Shown here: one piece after another, positions 1 through 5,705 of the stretch
How positions within the stretch are numbered: position 1 is the stretch's first letter
Layout of the letters: every line of letters starts with the position of its first letter
Assembly: GCA_019425005.1 (NCBI GenBank)
Contig: JAHYYK010000053.1
Coordinates: 1 to 9,579, forward strand
Direction of reading: 5' to 3'
Origin: Collinsella sp.
Lineage (GTDB): Bacteria > Actinomycetota > Coriobacteriia > Coriobacteriales > Coriobacteriaceae
DNA length: 9,579 nucleotides
The notes under the pieces: generated by a model
Told to the model about the DNA's origin: nothing
What the model saw: only the letters and a program-made list of their open reading frames with translations
The model's database searches: none
Program-made: the position numbers and the translations under genes

Positions 1-19
1 TCACCTGGTCATCGTCTGT

Positions 20-40
20 CCGGTGGGGTAACCCCACCGG
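20..40. repeat. Perfect palindrome 1 (10-bp arms)
   Basis: The arms CCGGTGGGGT (20-29) and ACCCCACCGG (31-40) are exact reverse complements around one central base, so the practical loop is TAA. No T-run follows, so it does not look like a standard intrinsic terminator. It is the first of three perfect palindromes in the opening 123 bases. What lies upstream is outside the window, so it may be the 3' end of a previous transcription unit. Confidence 0.7.
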
Positions 41-56
41 TAGACTCCTACCTTTG

Positions 57-87
57 GCCCCCTCCCGTTCCGTGCGCGGGAGGGGGC
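57..87. repeat. Perfect inverted repeat 2 (11-bp arms)
   Basis: GCCCCCTCCCG (57-67) is exactly complementary to CGGGAGGGGGC (77-87), with a 9-base loop. All but one of the pairs are G-C, so the stem would be very stable. There is no T-run after it. It could be a rho-independent-like stop of an upstream gene, a structured 3' end that protects RNA, or a palindromic repeat. Confidence 0.7.
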
Positions 88-95
88 GCACTTAT

Positions 96-123
96 GTTCC
101 GCGGTTTTACCAAACCGCGGAAC
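96..123. repeat. Perfect inverted repeat 3 (12-bp arms)
   Basis: GTTCCGCGGTTT (96-107) pairs exactly with AAACCGCGGAAC (112-123) around a TACC loop. It lies 8 bases after the previous inverted repeat. No T-run follows on either strand. Function unknown. Confidence 0.7.
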
Positions 124-136
124 CACTCGACGCTGC

Positions 137-236
137 GCGCCGCCCAGAACTACAATTTGTCATTCAAAAGGCAAGGCATGACCAAAAGGTCTATGCCTTG
201 CCTTTTTCATGCCAACTTGTACGTTCTGGACGGCGC
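137..236. repeat. Imperfect inverted repeat enclosing the terminator
   Basis: GCGCCGCCCAGAAC (137-150) pairs with GTTCTGGACGGCGC (223-236), 13 of 14 positions, the exception being C143 opposite A230. Inside it TACAA (151-155) pairs with TTGTA (217-221), leaving C222 bulged. The terminator hairpin at 166-207 sits in the centre, so the whole 100-nt segment could fold as one long branched hairpin. This may be a small structured RNA, the remains of a palindromic mobile repeat, or simply an elaborated terminator. Confidence 0.5.
166..207 (+). terminator. Strong intrinsic terminator of an upstream transcript
   Basis: The 14-base arm 166-179 pairs perfectly with 193-206. The loop region adds a further GACC/GGTC stem (180-183 with 188-191) capped by AAAA, with T192 bulged. 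The 3' arm runs into a T-tract (203-207). The 5' arm begins with AAAA, so the element could also work on the minus strand. It probably ends a gene or RNA that starts left of the window. Confidence 0.85.
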
Positions 237-240
237 TCGC

Positions 241-353
241 TGACTTATGCTCAACCTGCGACGCTGTTATTGTTGGTGCAGGGGAACAGCTTGCCCGCTC
301 TGGTGCCCGTTCGTTGACTTTGGCTCTGCCTGTGACGTTTCCATTGTTGGTGC
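241..353 (+). repeat. Degenerate direct repeat, 74-bp period
   Basis: Positions 241-279 and 315-353 align without gaps at 30 of 39 positions, and both end in ATTGTTGGTGC. A shorter third echo, GGTTGGTGC, ends at 428, 75 bp further on, but the bases before it match poorly. The period is near tRNA length, but I cannot fold either unit into a tRNA. It may be an old tandem duplication. Confidence 0.4.
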
Positions 354-466
354 GGAGTGGCTTGGTTCCTGCTTCAAATTAGCTACCCCGGTTCCCCGTG
401 GGTTGCGGTGGGCGTGTTTGGTTGGTGCCTGTTGATGGCCTGGGCATCGGGGAGGGCAGGCTCCGT

Positions 467-472
467 TATAAT
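467..472 (+). promoter_or_regulatory. Putative -10 box of the DUF1846 gene
   Basis: TATAAT is a perfect sigma-70-type -10 hexamer, 41 bp before the start codon at 514. No good -35 hexamer is visible 16-18 bp upstream, where the sequence is G-rich. Transcription would begin near 479, giving a leader of about 35 nt with a GGGAG ribosome binding site at 503-507. Confidence 0.55.
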
Positions 473-513
473 CGCGTAGGAACTTAATTTACGAAACGGG
501 ACGGGAGCCATAC

Positions 514-1995
514 ATGCGCCAGGGTTTCGACAACGCGAAATATATCGAGCTGCAGGCCGCTCATATTAAGGAGCGCATCTCGCAGTTTGGCGGCAAGCTG
601 TATTTGGAGTTTGGCGGCAAGCTGTTTGACGACTATCACGCGAGCCGCGTGCTGCCGGGTTTTGAGCCGGACAGCAAGTTTCGCATGCTCAAGAGCATAG
701 CCGACGACGTCGAGGTCATCATCGCCATTAACGCGAACCACATCGAGAAGAACAAGGCTCGCGGTGACCTGGGCATTACCTATGACGAGGACGTTTTGCG
801 CCTGGTCGACCTGTTCCGCGGCAACGGCTTTGCCGTCGCGGCTGTGGTCATCACCCAGTACGCCGGCCAGCCCGCTGCCGATGTGTTCCGCAACCGCCTG
901 AACGCGCTCGGTATTCCCGCCAAGCTGCACTATCCCATCGAGGGGTATCCGCACGATGTCGATCTGATCGTGTCCGACGATGGCTATGGCAAGAACGAGT
1001 TTGTCGAGACCACCCGACCGCTCGTTGTGGTCACTGCCCCCGGTCCTGGCTCGGGCAAGCTTGCCACCTGCCTGTCTCAGCTCTATCACGAGCACAAGCA
1101 TGGCACGGCCGCCGGCTATGCCAAGTTCGAGACCTTCCCGGTCTGGAATCTTCCTCTGACGCATCCGGTCAATATTGCCTACGAGGCCGCCACGGCTGAC
1201 CTCGATGACGCCAATATCATCGACTCCTTCCACCTGGAGGCCTACAACAAGACCACGGTCAACTACAACCGCGACGTCGAGGCCTTCCCGGTAGTCCGTG
1301 CCCTGATGGAAAAGATCCTGGGCAAGAGCCCCTACCAGAGCCCTACGGACATGGGCGTCAATATGGTCGGCTTTGCCATCACCGATGACGATGCCTGCCG
1401 CGACGCTTCCAAGATGGAGATCGTTCGCCGCTACTTTACCGCGGTCGAAAATGTGCGCCGTACCGGCGTGGGCGATGAGCAAGTCGACCGTCTCAAGATT
1501 ATTATGAAGAAAGCCGGCATCGATAAGAACTACTCACCGGCGCGCTCGGCGGCCCTCACCAGGGAGCAGCTGACGGGTGGTCCCGTGGGTGCCATGGTCA
1601 TGCCCGATGGCTCCGTGGTGACCGGTAAGACCTCCACGCGCCTGGGCGCCGCAAGTTCGCTCATTATGAACGCCCTCAAGCATGTCTCGGGCGTCGACCT
1701 TGAGCTCGAGGTCATTAGCGATGAGGCGATCGAGCCCATCAGCAAGCTCAAGACGCATTTCCTGGGCAGCAAAAACCCGCGCCTCCACACCGACGAGACG
1801 CTTATGGCGCTGTCGATCACCTCGGCCACGAGTGAGACGGCCGCTCGCGTCCTTTCGGGCCTGGAGCAGCTGCGCGGTTGCGATGCCTTCTTTAGCGTGA
1901 TTATCTCGCCGACGGACGAGACGGTACTGCGCAAACTGGGTATCAACGTGTGCTGCGAGCCCAAGTTTGAGCGCCGCGGTTTCTTCCATCGCTAA
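514..1995 (+). CDS. DUF1846 / UPF0371 family protein
   Basis: The 493-residue product matches the DUF1846 (UPF0371) family in length and hallmark sequence, as I recall it. It begins MRQGFDNAKYIELQ, followed by FGGKLYLEFGGKL at 25-37 and the HIEKNKARGDLGITY segment at 76-90. A glycine-rich APGPGSGK loop at 175-182 resembles a P-loop and suggests nucleotide or phosphate binding. No signal peptide or membrane segment is visible, so it should be cytosolic. The biochemical role of the family is unknown to me, so none is assigned. The ATG at 514 is preceded by GGGAG at a normal distance. The gene has its own -10 box and terminator, so it seems to be transcribed alone. Codon use resembles the neighbouring genes. 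Confidence 0.9.
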   Translation: MRQGFDNAKYIELQAAHIKERISQFGGKLYLEFGGKLFDDYHASRVLPGFEPDSKFRMLKSIADDVEVIIAINANHIEKNKARGDLGITYDEDVLRLVDLFRGNGFAVAAVVITQYAGQPAADVFRNRLNALGIPAKLHYPIEGYPHDVDLIVSDDGYGKNEFVETTRPLVVVTAPGPGSGKLATCLSQLYHEHKHGTAAGYAKFETFPVWNLPLTHPVNIAYEAATADLDDANIIDSFHLEAYNKTTVNYNRDVEAFPVVRALMEKILGKSPYQSPTDMGVNMVGFAITDDDACRDASKMEIVRRYFTAVENVRRTGVGDEQVDRLKIIMKKAGIDKNYSPARSAALTREQLTGGPVGAMVMPDGSVVTGKTSTRLGAASSLIMNALKHVSGVDLELEVISDEAIEPISKLKTHFLGSKNPRLHTDETLMALSITSATSETAARVLSGLEQLRGCDAFFSVIISPTDETVLRKLGINVCCEPKFERRGFFHR

Positions 1996-2029
1996 GTTTG
2001 AAGCACCGCGGTAATTGCATTGCATTTTG

Positions 2030-2062
2030 GCCGTATCGGGTTAGCGCCCGGTACGGCTTTTT
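2030..2062 (+). terminator. Intrinsic terminator after the DUF1846 gene
   Basis: GCCGTATCGGG (2030-2040) pairs with CCCGGTACGGC (2047-2057) with one G-T wobble and a 6-base loop, followed by TTTTT (2058-2062). It lies 34 bp after the stop codon and separates this gene from the next. Confidence 0.88.
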
Positions 2063-2126
2063 GATCAATAAAGCGTCTATTTCGGCGAAAAATAGCTGTT
2101 TACCTGCCTGGAAACAATTTGAGCGG

Positions 2127-2134
2127 TATACAAT
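2127..2134 (+). promoter_or_regulatory. Possible -10 region of the winged-helix gene
   Basis: TATACAAT contains two overlapping -10-like hexamers, TATACA (2127-2132) and TACAAT (2129-2134). No clear -35 is present at the right distance. The gene starts at 2252, so the leader would be about 110 nt. It contains a small GCGG/CCGC hairpin near 2157-2168. The preceding terminator makes a promoter necessary somewhere in 2063-2240. Confidence 0.4.
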
Positions 2135-2251
2135 AACCGTAACTGTTTCATCCTTAGCGGGATGCCGCATGATGGATATTACCTGCCATCGTGAGGTGTG
2201 TCGGTCGCGCACGGCGCGTTAGATGCTCGTGCTCGGTTTGAGGAGGCTGCT

Positions 2252-2590
2252 ATGGCGGGCAAGGGTCGTGCGAGTGTTAACGATATGAAGCGTGTCGAGG
2301 TGCTGGTGTTGATGGAGATCGACCAGCAAACCGAAGACAATGGCGGGCCGTATGGTTTCTCGCGCAAAACGCTTGCCGAGCGCGTGGGGGTTTCGCCGTA
2401 TCGTGCCCGCGCCGCAATCGATCGCTTGGATTCCGAAGGTATGATTGATGTCGTCTCGCGTTATAGCGACGACGGCGGTCAGCTTGCAAATGGCATTTGC
2501 CTCACCGAACGTGGTGAGTGGTATCTTGAGGGCGTCCGTACCGGCATGCTCGTTCAAGAAATGCTTGAGGACGAGGTTGCTGATCGATAG
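2252..2590 (+). CDS. Small winged-helix DNA-binding protein
   Basis: The 112-residue product is an apparent stand-alone winged helix-turn-helix regulator. After a helical segment (10-26), residues 37-62 read as a helix-turn-helix: SRKTLAERVGVSPYRARAAIDRL, with the turn at GVS. A likely wing follows (VVSRYSDDGG, 67-76), then the strand GICLTERGEWYL (81-92) and an acidic C-terminal helix. This resembles MarR-like or replication-initiator-like winged helices. I cannot assign a family or target. I chose the ATG at 2252 because an AGGAGG ribosome binding site (2241-2246) sits 5 bp before it. An in-frame GTG at 2198 would add 18 residues but has no comparable site. Terminators on both sides make it a single-gene unit. 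It has no visible ligand domain. Confidence 0.78.
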   Translation: MAGKGRASVNDMKRVEVLVLMEIDQQTEDNGGPYGFSRKTLAERVGVSPYRARAAIDRLDSEGMIDVVSRYSDDGGQLANGICLTERGEWYLEGVRTGMLVQEMLEDEVADR

Positions 2591-2614
2591 CAGCATGTAA
2601 CCCTTGCCATAGCG

Positions 2615-2643
2615 ACGCCGCCTGGGAAACCGGGCGGCGTTTT
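2615..2643 (+). terminator. Intrinsic terminator after the winged-helix gene
   Basis: ACGCCGCCTGG (2615-2625) pairs with CCGGGCGGCGT (2630-2640), with one G-T wobble and a GAAA tetraloop, followed by TTTTGTTT. It insulates pyrG from upstream transcription. Confidence 0.88.
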
Positions 2644-2707
2644 GTTTCAAGATGGAGAAATGCTATTGCGCGTAAGAAAAAATGCGTGCGGCGTGCGTCG
2701 CGAGTAT

Positions 2708-2713
2708 TACAAT
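2708..2713 (+). promoter_or_regulatory. Putative pyrG -10 box
   Basis: TACAAT (within TATTACAAT, 2705-2713) is a good -10 candidate 55 bp before the pyrG start codon. The expected -35 position (about 2685-2690, CGTGCG) is poor. Transcription would start about 6-8 bases downstream, around 2719-2722, in the run ACCCG. Confidence 0.5.
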
Positions 2714-2718
2714 GAAGA

Positions 2719-2750
2719 CCCGTAAGATGTGTATGGACAACTTCTACGGG
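2719..2750 (+). promoter_or_regulatory. Leader hairpin at the predicted pyrG transcript 5' end
   Basis: CCCGTA (2719-2724) is complementary to TACGGG (2745-2750), so an RNA starting at or before 2719 could form a 6-bp stem with a 20-base loop. The stem ends 6 bases before the likely ribosome binding site AGGT (2757-2760), which is 8 bases from the ATG. An RNA starting at G2722 would lose half of the stem. No terminator is seen in this leader. Confidence 0.35.
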
Positions 2751-2768
2751 AAGTGCAGGTAACTCAAT

Positions 2769-4430
2769 ATGACCAAGCATGTGTTCGTAACCGGTGGCGT
2801 GGTTTCGTCCCTGGGCAAGGGTATCACCGCGGCCTCGCTGGGCCGTCTGCTCAAGTCGCGTGGCTACAAAGTAACGATGCAGAAGGCCGACCCGTATCTG
2901 AACGTCGACCCCGGTACCATGAGCCCGTTCCAGCATGGTGAGGTCTTTGTAACCGAGGACGGTTACGAGTCCGACCTGGACCTGGGTCATTACGAGCGCT
3001 TTATTGATGAGAACCTGACCCGCGATTCCAACTTTACGACCGGTGCCATCTACAAAAGCCTAATCGCCCGCGAGCGTCGCGGCGACTTTTTGGGCGGTAC
3101 CGTGCAGGTGATTCCTCACGTCACCAATGCCATTAAGGACAAGTTCCGCCGCATCGAGGAGCAGACCGGCTCCGATGTAGTCATCACCGAGCTGGGCGGC
3201 ACGATCGGCGACATCGAGTCCCAACCGTTTGTCGAGGCCATCCGTCAGTACCGCAAGGAGGCCGGCCCCGAGAACGTCTGCTACATCCACGTGTCGCTCG
3301 TTCCCTATATCGCCGCCGCCCACGAGGTCAAGACCAAGCCGACGCAGCACTCCGTTAAGGAGCTCCGCAGCTTTGGTATCCAGCCCGATATTATCGTTCT
3401 GCGCTCCGACCACCATATCGACGATGCCATTCGCGGCAAGATCGCAAGCTTCTGCGACGTCGACACCGACTGTGTCTTTACCAACGAGGACTGCGCGAGC
3501 ATCTACGATGTTCCGCAGCTGCTTGCCGAGCAGGACTTTGACCTTCGCATTTGCGAGCGCCTGGGTTTGGACCCGCGTGAGCGCGACATGAGTGAGTGGA
3601 ACGAGTTCCTGCGCAAGCAGAATCACGCCAACCATCACGCCGACAAGGTGAAGATCGCCGTCGTGGGCAAGTATACGCAGCTGCCCGATGCGTACCTGTC
3701 GGTTATCGAGGCCCTGCACCACGCGGGCGTGTTCTACGATCGCCACGTTGACGTGCAGCTGGTCGACGGCGAGAGCCTCGACGAGCAGGACGTCTCCGAG
3801 GTTCTGGGTGACGCCTCGGGCATCTTGGTCCCTGGCGGCTTTGGCAAGCGCGCCCTGGAGGGCAAGATCCTCGCGGCCGAGTTCGCCCGCGAGCACAAGA
3901 TTCCGTATCTGGGCATTTGCCTGGGTATGCAGGTTGCCGTGTGCGAGTTCGCCCGCAACGTGGTCGGCCTTGCCGGTGCCAGCTCTTCCGAGTTCGATCC
4001 GGATGGCCCGTATAGTGTCATCGATCTGATGAGCTCGCAGGAGGACGTGACCGAGAAGGGCGGCACCATGCGTCTGGGTGCCTATCCGTGCAAGCTTGCT
4101 GCCGATTCCCTCGCGCGCGAGGCCTATGGCGAGGAGCTCGTCTACGAGCGTCACCGTCACCGTTTTGAGTTCAACAACGCCTTCCGTGACCAGCTCGAGG
4201 ACGCCGGTCTGGTTATCTCGGGTCTTTCGCCCGACGAGCGTCTGGTCGAGATGGTCGAGCTGCCGCGCGACGTACATCCGTGGTATGTGGCCACCCAGGC
4301 TCATCCCGAGTTCAAGAGCCGTCCGACCAACCCGCAGCCGCTGTTCCGCGAGTTCGTGCGCGCCTCGATCGGCCAGCACGAGGGTGTCGACCGTCTGCAG
4401 GTGACGCCCAAGAACCTCGCTACGGACTAA
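2769..4430 (+). CDS. pyrG: CTP synthase (glutamine hydrolysing)
   Basis: Makes CTP from UTP, ATP and glutamine, the last step of de novo pyrimidine nucleotide synthesis; cytosolic, active as a tetramer and known to polymerise into filaments in other bacteria. The 553-residue length is normal. The N-terminal synthetase domain (about 1-275) begins MTKHVFVTGGVVSSLGKG, carrying the phosphate-binding loop at 9-19. It contains QKADPYLNVDPGTMSPFQHGE at 38-58 (nucleotide and metal binding) and ELGGTIGDIES at 141-151. The glutamine amidotransferase domain (about 294-540) has the oxyanion-region PGGFG at 355-359, the nucleophile C384 in GICLGMQ, and H512 and E514 in AHPEF. All catalytic residues are present. 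The gene is preceded by a terminator and followed 2 bp later by a recombinase gene, so the two are probably cotranscribed. The ATG fits the family start exactly. Confidence 0.98.
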   Translation: MTKHVFVTGGVVSSLGKGITAASLGRLLKSRGYKVTMQKADPYLNVDPGTMSPFQHGEVFVTEDGYESDLDLGHYERFIDENLTRDSNFTTGAIYKSLIARERRGDFLGGTVQVIPHVTNAIKDKFRRIEEQTGSDVVITELGGTIGDIESQPFVEAIRQYRKEAGPENVCYIHVSLVPYIAAAHEVKTKPTQHSVKELRSFGIQPDIIVLRSDHHIDDAIRGKIASFCDVDTDCVFTNEDCASIYDVPQLLAEQDFDLRICERLGLDPRERDMSEWNEFLRKQNHANHHADKVKIAVVGKYTQLPDAYLSVIEALHHAGVFYDRHVDVQLVDGESLDEQDVSEVLGDASGILVPGGFGKRALEGKILAAEFAREHKIPYLGICLGMQVAVCEFARNVVGLAGASSSEFDPDGPYSVIDLMSSQEDVTEKGGTMRLGAYPCKLAADSLAREAYGEELVYERHRHRFEFNNAFRDQLEDAGLVISGLSPDERLVEMVELPRDVHPWYVATQAHPEFKSRPTNPQPLFREFVRASIGQHEGVDRLQVTPKNLATD

Positions 4431-4432
4431 GG

Positions 4433-5374
4433 GTGCCGGCGAATAAGGAACATACCGAAGCTACTCCCTCGTCGCTCGCTGTGGCGGCGGGGGAGTATCT
4501 CGATTACCTCGCGGTCGAGCGGGGCTTGGCGCGCAATACGATTGCGGCCTACCGTCGTGACCTGACGACGTACTGCGCCTATCTGGGGCGGGCGGGCATT
4601 GTGTCTTTTGAAGAGGTGACCCGTCAGGTCGTGGAGGACTTTGTTGCCGATCGCCGCGACGGAGGCTATTCCGACGCCTCGGTGGAGCGCGCGCTTGCTG
4701 CCGTGAAGGGCCTGCATGCCTTTTTGGTGCGCGATGGGGCCGTGGCCCAAAACCCGACGGCAGCGTTGCGCCTGCCCAAAAAGGCAGATCGCCTGCCGGA
4801 ATACCTTTCGGTAGAGGATGTCTCGGCACTGCTCGATCAAGACTTTCCCGAGGGCGAGATGGGACTGCGCGATCATGCCATCTTGGAAGTGCTTTACGGC
4901 TGCGGCTTGCGCGTGAGCGAGCTGGTTGGGCTCGATGTGGGCGATATCCATATTGATGACGGGTTTGTCCTGGTGCGCGGTAAGGGCTCCAAGGAGCGTC
5001 TGGCCCCGTTGGTGGGAAGCGCGGCGCGTGCCCTGACACACTATATAGGTGACGGGCGCACTCTCCTGGCCGCCCATGCTCGCGGGACGGAGACCTTGGC
5101 GGTCTTTTTAAATAAGAACGGGCGTCGCCTGTCGCGCCAGGCCGTGCATGCGATATGCGAGCGGTATGGGCGTCAGGTGGGGCTGGTGGGGCTCCATCCT
5201 CATACCTTGCGCCACTCCTTTGCCACTCATATGCTCGCGGGCGGTGCCGACCTGCGTGTGCTGCAGGAGATTTTGGGCCATGCCGATATTTCGACCACGC
5301 AGGTCTACACGCATGTCGACCGCACGCAACTGACCGAGGTCTATCTGGCGGCGCATCCGCTGGCACATCGCTAG
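4433..5374 (+). CDS. xerD: Tyrosine recombinase, XerC/XerD type
   Basis: Site-specific recombinase expected to act with a partner at dif to resolve chromosome dimers before division. The 313-residue product has the N-terminal SAM-like core-binding domain (about 21-107, with YLDYLAVERGLARNTIAAYRRDL) and the catalytic domain (about 120-305). The catalytic set is complete: R160 in GLRVSEL, K184 in RGKGSKE, H257 and R260 in HPHTLRH, H283 in LGHADIS, and nucleophile Y292 in VYTHV. The sequence is closer to XerD than to phage integrases in my judgement; XerC is the alternative. The start is uncertain. GTG at 4433 lies 2 bp after the pyrG stop and suggests translational coupling; GTG at 4481 is also possible and would remove 16 residues. 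Neither has a clear ribosome binding site. The pyrG-xerD neighbourhood is known in other Actinobacteria, where a NUDIX gene lies between them; here it is absent. Confidence 0.93.
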   Translation: MPANKEHTEATPSSLAVAAGEYLDYLAVERGLARNTIAAYRRDLTTYCAYLGRAGIVSFEEVTRQVVEDFVADRRDGGYSDASVERALAAVKGLHAFLVRDGAVAQNPTAALRLPKKADRLPEYLSVEDVSALLDQDFPEGEMGLRDHAILEVLYGCGLRVSELVGLDVGDIHIDDGFVLVRGKGSKERLAPLVGSAARALTHYIGDGRTLLAAHARGTETLAVFLNKNGRRLSRQAVHAICERYGRQVGLVGLHPHTLRHSFATHMLAGGADLRVLQEILGHADISTTQVYTHVDRTQLTEVYLAAHPLAHR

Positions 5375-5409
5375 CACCTCGCTGACCTGCATATTTATAA
5401 ATATTAAGG

Positions 5410-5477
5410 GGGACGGGCCCCAGATTGCCGAGATGCACTTTTGCGCGCACGGGCAATCTGGGGCCCGTCCCATTTTT
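5410..5477 (+). terminator. Terminator with perfect 20-bp stem after xerD
   Basis: Positions 5410-5429 are exactly complementary to 5452-5471, a 20-bp stem with no mismatch and a 22-base loop, followed by ATTTTT (5472-5477). It lies 35 bp after the xerD stop. The stem is much longer than the 10-12 bp of the other terminators here, so it may be a dispersed palindromic repeat doing terminator duty. Confidence 0.88.
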
Positions 5478-5641
5478 CGCTAGACACCGACGCGGTGGTG
5501 GGCCGTGTGTACCGTGGGTGGGGGAGTTTGGGGGCGATGTGAACGGTGTGTAAAGGGACGTAAAAATCGCCTCAAGGTCAACTTGAAGGTTGAGGTTCGC
5601 GGACGTGGTTCTACAGGTGGCATCCCGCCTTTGCTGCAAAC

Positions 5642-5693
5642 ACAACATATTGTGTTTTCGAACATATGCTCGGGGGTGTTTTACAACATATTG
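5642..5693. repeat. Three AACATAT motifs, two in identical 11-mers
   Basis: ACAACATATTG occurs exactly at 5642-5652 and at 5683-5693, 41 bp apart. A third AACATAT lies between them at 5661-5667. The first copy is part of a near-palindrome, CACAACATATTGTG (5641-5654). Repeated short motifs in an otherwise GC-rich upstream region suggest a protein binding array. Confidence 0.55.
5658..5673. promoter_or_regulatory. SOS-box-like palindrome (candidate LexA site)
   Basis: TCGAACATATGCTCGG resembles the Gram-positive and actinobacterial LexA box, commonly written TCGAAC-N4-GTTCGA. The left half is a perfect match; the right half GCTCGG differs at two positions. It lies 67 bp upstream of the mraZ -35 box, which is far for simple steric repression, so it would need another promoter nearby or DNA looping. 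It may instead belong to the AACATAT series around it. Confidence 0.35.
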
Positions 5694-5705
5694 GGGGTGG
5701 AATAG

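Larger units (their letters stand above)
124..466. other. Gene-free stretch ahead of the DUF1846 gene
   Basis: I see no convincing gene here. Short open frames at 54-317 and 247-435 lack a ribosome binding site, have low-complexity composition and resemble no family I know. The stretch holds the terminator at 166-207, a surrounding imperfect inverted repeat (137-236), and a degenerate direct repeat (241-353) with a weak third echo ending at 428. The right-hand part, 237-466, is rich in G and T and could be a long upstream region or a decayed sequence. Confidence 0.5.

Noticed and set aside
241..428. Tandem or decayed tRNA genes, suggested by the 74-75 bp period
   Set aside because: I could not find acceptor, anticodon and T arms in either unit; only short motifs repeat.
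54..435. Short + strand open frames (54-317 and 247-435) as small genes
   Set aside because: The first crosses two palindromes and the terminator; neither has a ribosome binding site or a plausible protein composition.
484..1482. 332-codon minus-strand frame opposite the DUF1846 gene
   Set aside because: The + strand matches a known family over its full length; the minus frame has no start context or domain.
3060..4379. 439-codon minus-strand frame opposite pyrG
   Set aside because: Lies wholly within the unmistakable CTP synthase gene; its sequence is a reverse-complement shadow.
4280..4432. N-terminal extension of the recombinase from ATG 4280
   Set aside because: The extra 51 residues overlap the 3' end of pyrG out of frame and have no counterpart in Xer proteins.
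4433..5374. Recombinase as a sign of an integrated mobile element
   Set aside because: Sequence and pyrG linkage indicate a chromosomal Xer protein. No attachment sites, phage genes or composition change are seen nearby.
5480..5705. Small open frames on either strand in the xerD-mraZ gap, considered as an SOS-induced division inhibitor
   Set aside because: No ribosome binding site, no membrane segment or LysM-like feature, and composition unlike neighbouring proteins. The SOS-like box alone does not justify a gene call.
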